The position numbers and the translations under genes were made by a program. Positions 35,260 to 42,628 of a stretch of 64,000 bases of DNA are shown piece after piece. The notes beneath the pieces are model-generated. The model ran no database searches, was not told where the DNA came from, and worked only from the letters and a program-made list of their open reading frames with translations. Position 1 is the stretch's first letter. Every line of letters begins with the position of its first letter. This stretch comes from JBBRHQ01 sp963725315 (GTDB lineage: Bacteria; Actinomycetota; Thermoleophilia; Solirubrobacterales; 70-9), in contig CAVRYA010000010.1 of the NCBI GenBank assembly GCA_963725315.1, positions 124,001-188,000 on the forward strand, given 5' to 3'.

Positions 35260-36302
35260 CCCGGATTTCCTATCACGCCGGCCCCCTCCTCGGCGAGGGC
35301 CCCGCGAGTTGCCCCACCCTGCTCGAGCAGCGCGGAGGTCAGCTCAATCGCCCTCACCTCGACGCTGCGGGCGGCGAGGCGGACCACGTTGGCGACCCCG
35401 TCGGGACCCGAGCTGCCGTGGCCGACCACCGCGATCCGCCGCAGGCCGAGGAGGATCGCGCCGCCGGTCGTGTCCGGATCGAGCTCGCGCCGCACCTCGG
35501 CGAGGGCCTGGCGCATCAGCAGGCCGCCGGCGGCGGCCATCGGGTTGGAGCGGGCCGCGTCGCGGATCGCCGCGGTGACCGTCCGCGCCGTGCCCTCCAT
35601 CAGCTTCAGCGAGATGTTCCCGGTGAACCCGTCGGTGACGATCACGTCCGCCGCCGCCTCGGGGATGTCCCGACCCTCGACGTTGCCAATGAACTCGATG
35701 CCCTGCGCCTTGCTGAGGAGATCGTGGGCGGCGACCACGTCGGCCGAGCCCTTCCCCGCCTCCTCGCCGACCGAGAGCAGCCCGACCCGCGGCCGCTCGA
35801 CCCCGAGCACCGCCTCGCTGAAGGCGGCGCCGAGGAAGGCGAACTGGACGAGGTGCTGAGGGCGGACGACGACGTTCGCGCCGACGTCGAGGAAGAGGAC
35901 CGCCTTGCCCGGGACCGGTACCTGAACTGCGAGCGCCGGCCGCTGCACCCCGTGCAGGCGCCGCAGCCCGAAGGTCGCGGCGGCCATCGCCGCGCCGGTC
36001 GAGCCGACACTGGCGAGCGCATCGCTGCCGCCGCCGGCGACGTCGGCCGCGGCGCGGACGATCGAGGCGCCCTCGCGCGAGCGCACCGCCCTCACCGGGT
36101 CGTCCTGGTTCGAGACCCACTCGCTGGTCTCGATCACCTCGACGCCCTCGACGCCCGCGAGCGAGAGCTCGGCCTCGGGGCCGAACACCCGGAGGCGGAT
36201 CCCGTCGGCGGCGGCGAGCCTGGCGCCCTCGGCGAGCACGTCGAAGCCCTGCTCGGCCCCGAAGCCGTCGAGGGCCACGGTGACGCCGGCCTGCTCCGGC
36301 AC
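35256..36302 (-). CDS. plsX: Phosphate acyltransferase PlsX
   Basis: 348 residues. The start VTVALDGFGAEQGFDVLAEG is a divergent form of the usual DxMGGD block. It continues with ALASVGSTGAAMAAATFGLR, KAVLFLDVGANVVVRPQHLV, and VIVTDGFTGNISLKLMEGTA. PlsX makes acyl-phosphate from acyl-ACP for phospholipid synthesis in partnership with PlsY. It is coupled to acpP (4-base overlap) and rpmF (adjacent), a conserved arrangement. The usual MGGD glycines being changed is the only oddity. Confidence 0.88.
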   Translation of the reverse strand: MPEQAGVTVALDGFGAEQGFDVLAEGARLAAADGIRLRVFGPEAELSLAGVEGVEVIETSEWVSNQDDPVRAVRSREGASIVRAAADVAGGGSDALASVGSTGAAMAAATFGLRRLHGVQRPALAVQVPVPGKAVLFLDVGANVVVRPQHLVQFAFLGAAFSEAVLGVERPRVGLLSVGEEAGKGSADVVAAHDLLSKAQGIEFIGNVEGRDIPEAAADVIVTDGFTGNISLKLMEGTARTVTAAIRDAARSNPMAAAGGLLMRQALAEVRRELDPDTTGGAILLGLRRIAVVGHGSSGPDGVANVVRLAARSVEVRAIELTSALLEQGGATRGALAEEGAGVIGNPG

Positions 36303-36515
36303 CTACTCCTCCGGGCTGGGGGCGGCCGGGGCCTCGGCGACCCGGTGCGTGATCACCTCACGCCCCGCGTAGGTCCCGCAGGTCGGGCAGACGCGATGGG
36401 GAAGGCGCGGGCTGTGGCACCGCGGGCACTCGTTGAGGCGCGGCTTGGCCACGCCGTGCGTGGCGCGCCGCTTGTCGCGGCGGGCGCGTGAAGTCCTCTT
36501 CTTCGGTACCGCCAT
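36303..36515 (-). CDS. rpmF: 50S ribosomal protein L32
   Basis: 70 residues from the ATG of MAVPKKRTSRARRDKRRATH, the invariant L32 start. The zinc-binding form is retained: CPRCHSPRLPHRVCPTCG (two CxxC pairs). The C-terminal ~20 residues (EAPAAPSPEE) are an extra acidic/Pro tail. Stop abuts plsX. Confidence 0.93.
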   Translation of the reverse strand: MAVPKKRTSRARRDKRRATHGVAKPRLNECPRCHSPRLPHRVCPTCGTYAGREVITHRVAEAPAAPSPEE

Positions 36516-36561
36516 AGGGGCGGACATGGTAGCTGGCGGCAGGCATGCTCGCGGCCGCTGC

Positions 36562-37077
36562 TCAGAGATCGAGCTCGCGCAGCTTCGCCCAGCGCGGGTC
36601 GGCGGCGCCCCCGTGCTCGTGCTCCGCCGGATCGGCATCGTTCAGCGAGACGCCGCAGACCGGGCAGAGGCCGGCGCAGTCGGGGCGGCAGAGGATCCGC
36701 TCGGGCATCGCCAGGGCGACCGCATCGCGGGCCCAGTGGCCGAGGTCGAGCTCGCCCTCGCTGACGTAGGGGCTGAGCAGCTCCTCGTCGCCGGGCTGGT
36801 CCACCTCCCGGGCGTCGATCGCCAACTCCTCCGTTGCGGGCTCGAGGCAGCGCATGCAGGGGCCCTCGAGGCTGAGGTCCAGGCGCAGGCGCATCGCGTG
36901 GCCGGTGCGGGTGCGGGAGACGTCGAGGCGGGCGTCGGCCGGATCGGGCTTCGCGCTGTACGGCTGGCCGCCGATCTCGAGCGCCCCGATCCGGACTCCG
37001 AGCTCCACCGAGCGCCCCTCGCCGTGCGAGAGCCGCAGGCTGGCGAGGTCGAAGGTGGTCTTGGGCTGGGGTCTCAT
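36562..37077 (-). CDS. DUF177 (YceD) family protein
   Basis: 171 residues. The N-terminal strand-rich part is followed by LDLSLEGPCMRCLEPATEEL and the C-terminal CRPDCAGLCPVCGVSLNDAD, the cysteine pattern of the YceD family. The gene usually sits directly before rpmF, as it does here. The family has been connected with ribosomal RNA metabolism in chloroplasts and bacteria, but no activity is settled. Confidence 0.88.
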   Translation of the reverse strand: MRPQPKTTFDLASLRLSHGEGRSVELGVRIGALEIGGQPYSAKPDPADARLDVSRTRTGHAMRLRLDLSLEGPCMRCLEPATEELAIDAREVDQPGDEELLSPYVSEGELDLGHWARDAVALAMPERILCRPDCAGLCPVCGVSLNDADPAEHEHGGAADPRWAKLRELDL

Positions 37078-37097
37078 CCGCGGCGTCGGGGGCCGAC

Positions 37098-37103
37098 TAC
37101 GAT
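37098..37103 (+). promoter_or_regulatory. -10-like box TACGAT
   Basis: TACGAT lies 22 bases before ATG 37126 and overlaps an earlier in-frame ATG (37102), which therefore should lie upstream of the transcript start. This supports 37126 as the real start of the methyltransferase. Confidence 0.4.
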
Positions 37104-37125
37104 GGGCGCCCTTTCGAGATTAGCC

Positions 37126-37668
37126 ATGAGCGCTCAATTCCACTGGCAGCCGGAGACCTACCTGGAGAAGATCCGCTCCGAGGTCCCCCGCTACGACGAG
37201 CTCCAGCGCGAGGCGGTGGCGGCGATCCCCTCCCCGCCCGACCGCGTGCTCGAGCTGGGCATGGGAACGGGCGAGACGACCGACCGGCTGATCGAGGCCT
37301 TTCCCGACGCCTGGGTGATCGGCCTCGACTCGAGCCCCGAGATGGTCTTCCGGGCGCGCGAGACCTACGACGACGTGCAGCTCGCGAGGATGGAGGACCC
37401 GCTCCCCGACGGCCCCTGGGACCTGGTCATCTCGGTCCTCTCGGTCCACCACCTCGATGACGAGGCGAAGCGGACCCTGTTCCGGCGCGTTCGCGAGCAG
37501 TCGCGGGCCCTGGTGATCGGCGACGTGGTCAAGGCCGAGCGCCAGGTGACGCCGGTCGACCCGGCCCACGACTTCCCCGACTCCGCCGCGGACCTGGCCG
37601 AGTGGTGCGACGGCGAGGTCGTCTGGGAGGCCGACGACCTGGCCGTGATCCGGGCGGTCTACGAGTAA
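37126..37668 (+). CDS. Class I SAM-dependent methyltransferase
   Basis: 180 residues. SAM-binding motif I is RVLELGMGTGETTDRLIEAF, motif II is WVIGLDSSPEMVFRARETYD, and motif IV is WDLVISVLSVHHLDDEAKRT. This is the small methyltransf_25/UbiE-like type. The substrate is unknown. The N-terminus (FHWQPETYLEKIRSEVPRYD) is family-typical for actinobacterial proteins of this sort. A long perfect hairpin follows the stop codon. Confidence 0.85.
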   Translation: MSAQFHWQPETYLEKIRSEVPRYDELQREAVAAIPSPPDRVLELGMGTGETTDRLIEAFPDAWVIGLDSSPEMVFRARETYDDVQLARMEDPLPDGPWDLVISVLSVHHLDDEAKRTLFRRVREQSRALVIGDVVKAERQVTPVDPAHDFPDSAADLAEWCDGEVVWEADDLAVIRAVYE

Positions 37669-37677
37669 TCGGCGCCG

Positions 37678-37710
37678 ACCGTCACGGGCCTTTGATTGGC
37701 CCGTGACGGT
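37678..37710. terminator. 13-bp perfect hairpin after the methyltransferase gene
   Basis: ACCGTCACGGGCC-TTTGATT-GGCCCGTGACGGT. It is a strong symmetrical stem 9 bases behind the stop codon, with only a weak T-rich tail (CTATTGG). It may stop or stabilise transcripts. Confidence 0.6.
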
Positions 37711-37763
37711 CTATTGGCACCTCGCGCGCCACTGCTGCGGTTCTGTACCGCCACCCTGCCCCC

Positions 37764-38727
37764 ATGACCGCCGACGGGTGGAAAACGACGAAATACCGGA
37801 CGGAATCCACCCATCGGCGCGACGGGGAGCGTTGCCCGGACCGGGAGATCGCGAGGCTCGCGGCTGCCCAGCACGGGGTCGTAGCGCTCGATCAGCTGAA
37901 GGGGTTGGGACTGGCACCCAGCACGATCCGCAGCCGGGTCGGTGCCGGCCGCCTTCACCGCCTCCACCGCAGCGTGTATGCCGTCGGCCACCCGTTGGTC
38001 GCCATCGAGGGACGATGGATGGCAGCCGTCCTCGCTTGCGGTGAAGGCTCATTGCTCTCGCACCGCTCTGCGGCAGCGCTGTGGGGATTGCTGCGGGAAG
38101 ACGGTGCCAGGACCGATGTCACATCTCCCGGCCGGCGCGGACGTCAGGCCAGGCTGGCCATCCATTGCGGCGACACCCTTGCCGGCGATGACCGCGCGCA
38201 CCACCGCGCCATTCCCCTGACGAGCGTTTCCCGCACCCTGCTCGATCTCGCCGCCGTTGTCCAGGGCGGGTCTTCTGCAAAGCGCCTGCCGGGAGGCCGA
38301 GGTCCTGCGCATCTTCGACCTCCGCGCCATCGAGGAGGTCCTGGAGCGCTCCCGCGGGCGGCGCGGCGTCCGCCGCCTGCGCGCGGTGATCGCCGATCTG
38401 CGGGAGCCCGACCTCACCCGCAGCGAGCTGGAGGAGCGGTTCCTGGCGCTCTGCCGGCGCGCCGCGCTGCCCTGGCCGCGGGTCAACAGCACGGTCGCTG
38501 TCGGCGATCAGCGCTTCGAGGTCGACTTCGCCTGGCCCGAGAGCCGGCTGATCGTTGAGCTCGACGGGCGGCGCTTCCACGACAACGCGTTCGCCTTCGA
38601 GCGCGATCGCCGCCGCGACCGGCGCCTCGCGCTCGGCGGCTGGCGGGTGATCCGGGCGACCTGGCTGCAGGTCGTCCGCGAGGAGGTCGAGCTCGGCGCC
38701 ACCGTCCGGACCCTGCTGAGCGCATAG
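37764..38727 (+). CDS. AbiEi-like antitoxin-domain and DUF559 protein, one +1 frame change
   Basis: Reconstructed length about 320 residues. The N-terminal winged-helix domain is AbiEi_4-like (ARLAAAQHGVVALDQLKGLG, SRVGAGRLHRLHRSVYAVGH). The middle is LLSHRSAAALWGLL. The C-terminal DUF559/Vsr-like nuclease-fold domain reads FEVDFAWPESRLIVELDGRR and FERDRRRDRRLALGGWRVIR. The frame shifts by +1 near 38270, between the two parts. Despite the AbiE name, no AbiEii toxin gene is adjacent. Such fusions are common singletons in actinobacteria, with unknown role. The first ~18 codons coincide with a 47-nt repeat, so the true start is doubtful. Confidence 0.65.
37771..37817 (-). repeat. 47-nt imperfect palindrome, copy B
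   Basis: Minus-strand counterpart of 8361-8407. It starts CCGATGGGTGGA and ends TCCACCCGTCGG, giving a 12-bp stem with one G.T wobble. The loop includes CGTCC and TATTTCGTCGTTT as in copy A. Identity with copy A is 39 of 47. It lies in the first codons of the AbiEi-like gene. Confidence 0.55.
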
Positions 38728-38756
38728 CATCGGGCTCCCCACGGAAGGAGAGGCGG

Positions 38757-39563
38757 ATGCCGAAGGTGCTCTACGAGAAGCGCGGCCGGATCGCCTACGT
38801 GACGATCAACCGGCCGGAGGCGCGCAACGCGATCGACCCCGAGGTCCACCGGCTGATGATCGAGACCTGGGCCGATTTCCGCGACGACGACGCGCTCGAC
38901 GTCGCGATCCTCACCGGGGCGGGTGAGGCGTTCTGCGCCGGGGCCGACCTGAAGACCTACATCCCTCCGATCATGGAGAGCGCCAGGCCGGCCGACATCC
39001 GCGAGATCGTCGAGCTCGGACTGGGCGGGTTCACCCGCGGCATGCACCGGATCTACAAGCCGATCATCGCCGCGGTCAACGGCTGGGCGCTGGCCGGCGG
39101 CCTCGAGACAGCGCTGGCCTGCGACATCCGCATCGCCTCAGAGCGAGCGATGTTCGGCTCCTTCGAGGCCCGGCGCGGCTTCCATCATGGCGACGGCGGG
39201 CTGGTCCGCCTCCTCAACGCCTGCGGAACCGGCGTCGCCTCTCACATGCTCCTCACCGCCGAGCCGGTGGACGCCCAGCAGGCACTCGGCTGGGGCCTGG
39301 TCACCAGGGTCGTCCCCCACGAGCGCCTGCTCGAGGAGGCCGAGACGGTCGCCGGGCAGATTCTGCGCAACTCACAGCGAGCCGTGCGCTCGGCCAAGCA
39401 GACGATCCTCGACACGATCGGCCGCCCGCTTGACGAGCAGCTCCGGAACGAGGCCTGGAACGCCTACACCTGCGCCGATCCGGACGAGACGCTGGAGCGG
39501 CTGGGGCGCTTCTACGAGAAGACCGACGCGGGGCGGGCCGGCGAGCACCACACCGATCTGTGA
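38757..39563 (+). CDS. Enoyl-CoA hydratase/isomerase family protein
   Basis: 268 residues of the crotonase fold: RIAYVTINRPEARNAIDPEV, LTGAGEAFCAGADLKTY, AAVNGWALAGGLETALACDI, then ASERAMFGSFEARRGFHHGD. The oxyanion-hole glycines are present. Of the two hydratase glutamates, one maps to the FEARRG region and the other is uncertain, so hydratase versus other crotonase chemistry is open. A -10-like TAGCAT overlaps the previous stop codon and GGAAGGAG precedes the ATG, so it has its own promoter and leader. Confidence 0.85.
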   Translation: MPKVLYEKRGRIAYVTINRPEARNAIDPEVHRLMIETWADFRDDDALDVAILTGAGEAFCAGADLKTYIPPIMESARPADIREIVELGLGGFTRGMHRIYKPIIAAVNGWALAGGLETALACDIRIASERAMFGSFEARRGFHHGDGGLVRLLNACGTGVASHMLLTAEPVDAQQALGWGLVTRVVPHERLLEEAETVAGQILRNSQRAVRSAKQTILDTIGRPLDEQLRNEAWNAYTCADPDETLERLGRFYEKTDAGRAGEHHTDL

Positions 39564-39579
39564 TCGGCGGAGCGCGATA

Positions 39580-40273
39580 GTGAGCGGGCGCCGTGCCCTC
39601 GTCACCGGAGCCGCCCGGGGCATCGGCGCGGCGATCGCCGAGCGGCTCGCCGAAGGCGGCGCCGAGGTGATCACCCTCGACCGCGACCCCGGCTGCGACA
39701 TCCGGCTCGACCTCGCCGCCGATCCGCTCCCCGACCTCGGAGAGGTCGACATCTGCGTCTCCAACGCCGCGATCACCGACACGATCGCCCCGGCCCACCG
39801 GATGAGCGCCGAGCAGTGGAGCCGGCGACATCGAGGTCAACCTCAGCGGCGCCTTCCGCGCCGTGCAGGCCTGCCTCGCCGGGATGCGCGAGCGCCGCTG
39901 GGGGCGGATCGTGGTGATCTCCAGCGGCGCCGCGACCGGCGGGCTCCCGGGCCAGGTCGCCTACTCGGCCTCGAAGGCGGGCCTGATCGGGATGGTGAAG
40001 ACGATCGCCGCCGAGAACGCCCGCCGTGGCATCACCGCCAACGCGATCCTGCCCGGGATGGTCGCCACGGAGAAGGTGAAGGCGATGCCGGCGGAGATCC
40101 TCGATCAGCTCGACCGCGCGATTCCAGCGGGGCGGATGGCCGAACCGGCGGAGATCGCCGAGCTCGCCGCCTACCTCGCCTCCGAGCAGGCCGGCTTCCT
40201 CACCGGGCAGGCGATCGGCATCGACGGCGGCTTCGGGCTGAACACCTTCACCCTCGGCTCGCAGGACCGCTGA
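39580..40273 (+). CDS. SDR family oxidoreductase, one +1 frame change
   Basis: Reconstructed length 230 residues. Cofactor motif ALVTGAARGIGAAIAERLAE, VSNAAI, catalytic Ser in VISSGAATGG, and YSASKAG (Tyr and Lys), then IPAGRMAEPAEIAELAAYLA and GQAIGIDGGFG. This is a FabG-like short-chain dehydrogenase. The frame changes near 39823, where one extra C follows QWS, before GDIEVNLSGAFRAVQ. Start GTG 39580 lies 17 bases behind the hydratase gene, suggesting a shared transcript and an acyl-CoA-type substrate. Confidence 0.75.
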
Positions 40274-40292
40274 GCCCCGACGCCGCATACGG

Positions 40293-40682
40293 TCATTGGT
40301 CGTAGCCCGGCCGGGCGACCGCCAGCTTGCGGCGGACATGGTCGCGAAGGCGCTCGGCGAGCTCGTCGAGGCGATCGTCCATGGCGCCGCCGCGCAGCGC
40401 GCTCGGCGAGGCCGCTGCTCGACCTCCCGCACGGCGTGGCCTCGAGCTCGCGGGTCCCGGCCGGGAGCGGGCGGGTCGCCGAGGATCGCGCCGAACAGCT
40501 CGAGGTCCTCGCGCAGCGGCTCCTCTCCGGCGCGCCACTCCCGGGCGAGCGACGGCGCAGAGGTTCGCGGCGACCAGGACCCGGAAGCGCTCCTCCCGGG
40601 GCACCGCGGCGCGGATATCTGTGAACAGGTACTCGGCAAGCGCTTCGAGCAGCTCCGGCCCCTCGGGGCGATCCTGGGTCAC
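40293..40682 (-). CDS. DUF6285 protein, middle part out of frame
   Basis: The open frame gives 129 residues. The N-terminus (TQDRPEGPELLEALAEYLFT, FRVLVAANLCAV) and the C-terminus (MDDRLDELAERLRDHVRRKL, AVARPGYDQ) match DUF6285, a small family regularly found beside phosphotransferase and acyl-CoA dehydrogenase genes. Between them the natural sequence (LAREWRAGEEPLREDLELFG, AILGDPPAPGRDPRA) is in another frame, so about three extra bases that cancel out seem to be present. GTG 40682 overlaps the phosphotransferase stop (GTGA). The function is unknown. Confidence 0.6.
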   Translation of the reverse strand: MTQDRPEGPELLEALAEYLFTDIRAAVPREERFRVLVAANLCAVARPGVARRRGAAARGPRAVRRDPRRPARSRPGPASSRPRRAGGRAAASPSALRGGAMDDRLDELAERLRDHVRRKLAVARPGYDQ

Positions 40683-41668
40683 GCCGCCGCCCCGATCAGC
40701 TCCAGCAGGTCCCACTCCGGCTCGCAGATGCGCCGTCCGAGCGAGGCGAGCTCGTGACTGCGCCGCAGGCCGCTGCGATGGTCGGCTGCCTGGCGGGCGC
40801 AGATCGCCGCCCACTTGAGGTTCCCGAACAACTCCCAGTAGCGCAACCGCTCGGGGCTCGGTCGCTCGCCGCCAGCGGCCTCGTAGGCATCGAGCAGCTG
40901 CTCGCGGCTACCGACTCCGGCCACCGGCTGCTCGTCTCGCCCGAAGCGCCAGGAGCGGATGCAGAGCCAGCCCAGGTCCTCGGCCGGATCGCCGCTGTGG
41001 GCCAGCTCCCAGTCGATCACCGCCGCCAGACCCTGCTGCTCGACGATCAGGTTGCCGAGGCGGAAGTCCCCGTGGACCACCCGGGGCTCGACCGGGCCGG
41101 GCCGGTGCAGCCGCAGCCAGCGCAGCCCGAGCTCGACCACCGGCAGCGGCTCGCCGATCCGCTCCATCTCCGCCTCCCAGTGCTCGATCTGGGCGACCAC
41201 CGGGTCGCCCCCGGGCGGTGGCAAGCCCGAAGCGTCAAGGTCGATCGAGTGGATCCGCGCCGCTGCCTCGCCGAGCTGGACGACGAGCCCGGCCCGTGCC
41301 TCCTCCAGCTCCTCGCTGCGCAGCACCCGCGGCCCCACCGACTCCCCGGCGACGAAGGAGAGCAGCATCCCGGCGGTGCCGAAGCGACCTCCATCCGGCT
41401 CGAGCGCCAGCGGCTCGGGAACCGGGACGCCCGCCTTCCGGGCGAGCCCGATCAGCCGGAACTCCCCGGCCTGCGAGACGAGCGACTCGGCGCCGGGCGG
41501 GTCGCGGCGGAGCACGAAGCGCTGCGGCGCGGCCTCGATCAGCCACGTCTGGCGAGAGGCGCCGCCGGGGATCTCGCTGAGCTCGGCCCGCTCCACCCCG
41601 GGGACTCCCAGCTCGGCGAGCACCTCCCGGACGCCGCGTTCCAGCTCCGGGTCAGGCTTCGCCGGCAT
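40679..41668 (-). CDS. Phosphotransferase family protein (APH/ACAD10-like)
   Basis: 329 residues of the aminoglycoside-phosphotransferase/choline-kinase fold. N lobe: FVLRRDPPGAESLVSQAGEF. Catalytic loop: RVVHGDFRLGNLIVE, with the Asp base and Asn. Metal motif: AAVIDWELAHSGDPAEDLGW. Members beside DUF6285 and acyl-CoA genes resemble the kinase domain of ACAD10/11, which acts on 4-hydroxy-acyl-CoAs, rather than resistance kinases. That role is inferred. It overlaps DUF6285 by 4 bases and the gene before it by 17. Confidence 0.82.
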   Translation of the reverse strand: MPAKPDPELERGVREVLAELGVPGVERAELSEIPGGASRQTWLIEAAPQRFVLRRDPPGAESLVSQAGEFRLIGLARKAGVPVPEPLALEPDGGRFGTAGMLLSFVAGESVGPRVLRSEELEEARAGLVVQLGEAAARIHSIDLDASGLPPPGGDPVVAQIEHWEAEMERIGEPLPVVELGLRWLRLHRPGPVEPRVVHGDFRLGNLIVEQQGLAAVIDWELAHSGDPAEDLGWLCIRSWRFGRDEQPVAGVGSREQLLDAYEAAGGERPSPERLRYWELFGNLKWAAICARQAADHRSGLRRSHELASLGRRICEPEWDLLELIGAAA

Positions 41669-42392
41669 CGGCGCCGTTCCCGCCCGACCCGGCAGGATCG
41701 CGGCGCAGCCCGTATCGCTCCCAGTGACGCTCGGGGATCTCGGCGGGGTCCTTGTACCAGTACCAGGTGCAGGGATCGCGGTCGAAGTCCGCGGGGGGAT
41801 CCGACGGGTAGACGGGGTGCCCGATCCAGCGGATCGGCAGGGTCTCGTTCATGAAGGCGCAGTGGGTGCAGTAGAGCGGGAACTCCTCGCGCCCATAGCT
41901 CCAGTCGTGGGCCGAGTCGGTCAGCCCCCAGCCGCCCTCCCGGTAGCGGCCCATCCGCCAGAGGCGCTGGCCCGACCCGCACGGGTTCATGGTGAAGGTG
42001 AGCTTCTCGGCGTCCTCGGAGATCTCGAAGGCGCCTGGCACCGGCCCGACCCCGCTGGTCGAGTGGGCCCGCCAGGTCGCCGCCAGGGCCTTGGCGACCT
42101 CGCGGCGGTCCATGCGGTCGATCGTCTCCACCGGCGCGCGCCAGCTCCGCTCGAGGCTGTAGGTCCATGCCTCCTCGACCCCGTCGTCGCCGAGGCGCTC
42201 CTTGACGAAGGAGATCAGCCCCGCGATCCCGTCGACCAGCAGGTCGTGCATGAACTGCGACTCGTGCTTCATCTCCTCGCAGAGCCGCTTGGCTTCCTCG
42301 ACCTCGCCGGCCTCGATCGCCTCGATCGCCCGGTCCATGGTCGGCCTCGACATCTCCCCCAGCTCCGACTCAGAAAACCACCGCTCGTCCAT
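41652..42392 (-). CDS. Unrecognised soluble protein with CTHC and aromatic motif
   Basis: 246 residues. The N-terminal half is helical and acidic: MSRPTMDRAIEAIEAGEVEE, then KRLCEEMKHESQFMHDLLVD. The second half has many Trp, Cys and His residues: FTMNPCGSGQRLWRMGRYRE, FPLYCTHCAFMNETLPIRWI, and DPCTWYWYKDPAEIPERHW. Cys, His and the CxxC-like CTHC could bind a metal or a cofactor. No signal peptide. I cannot name a family. It overlaps the phosphotransferase gene by 17 bases, so it probably belongs to the same accessory (CoA-type) pathway. Confidence 0.6.
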   Translation of the reverse strand: MDERWFSESELGEMSRPTMDRAIEAIEAGEVEEAKRLCEEMKHESQFMHDLLVDGIAGLISFVKERLGDDGVEEAWTYSLERSWRAPVETIDRMDRREVAKALAATWRAHSTSGVGPVPGAFEISEDAEKLTFTMNPCGSGQRLWRMGRYREGGWGLTDSAHDWSYGREEFPLYCTHCAFMNETLPIRWIGHPVYPSDPPADFDRDPCTWYWYKDPAEIPERHWERYGLRRDPAGSGGNGADAGEA

Positions 42393-42479
42393 TCAGCTCC
42401 TTCCTAGCCACGTCTGAAAACTGCAGCGTATTCCCGGCGTGCTGAGGCACAGAGCCGGAACAGCCGTGAGCGCCTGTTT

Positions 42480-42527
42480 AGGGGATTGTGGCCCCCTGCG
42501 AACGGCTTGTAATCGGCGAAGCCGATT
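42480..42527. other. Hairpins in the 236-bp gap before the sepIVA-like gene's end
   Basis: AGGGG-ATTGTGG-CCCCCT at 42480-42497 and AATCGGC-GAA-GCCGATT at 42511-42527. They fill a gap that also holds a double-hairpin repeat. Beyond these, 42393-42560 shows no coding signal. They may serve as terminator or 3' end elements. Confidence 0.35.
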
Positions 42528-42560
42528 TGAGAGAGCTGGGGTCGGAACCGCCCGCTAGAC

Positions 42561-42624
42561 GGGAATAACTTGCGGCGGCTTCGCCGCCTGACATGCCTCT
42601 GCCGGCGCTAACACCGCGCCGGCG
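42561..42624 (-). repeat. Double-hairpin repeat, copy 3
   Basis: Minus strand: GCCGGCGC-GGTGTTA-GCGCCGGC, spacer AGAGGCATGTCA, hairpin GGCGGC-GAA-GCCGCC, and tail GCAAGTTATTCCC. It begins about five bases behind the sepIVA-like stop codon and in the same direction as that gene, as copy 1 does behind the HD-GYP gene. Nearly identical to copy 1 (about 62 of 64). Confidence 0.75.
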
Positions 42625-42628
42625 AACG

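Noticed and set aside
37764..38727. Complete AbiE toxin-antitoxin defence system
   Set aside because: No AbiEii nucleotidyltransferase gene is next to it. The neighbours are a methyltransferase and an enoyl-CoA hydratase.
41652..42392. Assignment to a named enzyme family
   Set aside because: The CTHC and Trp-rich segments suggest metal binding, but no specific family pattern could be matched with confidence.
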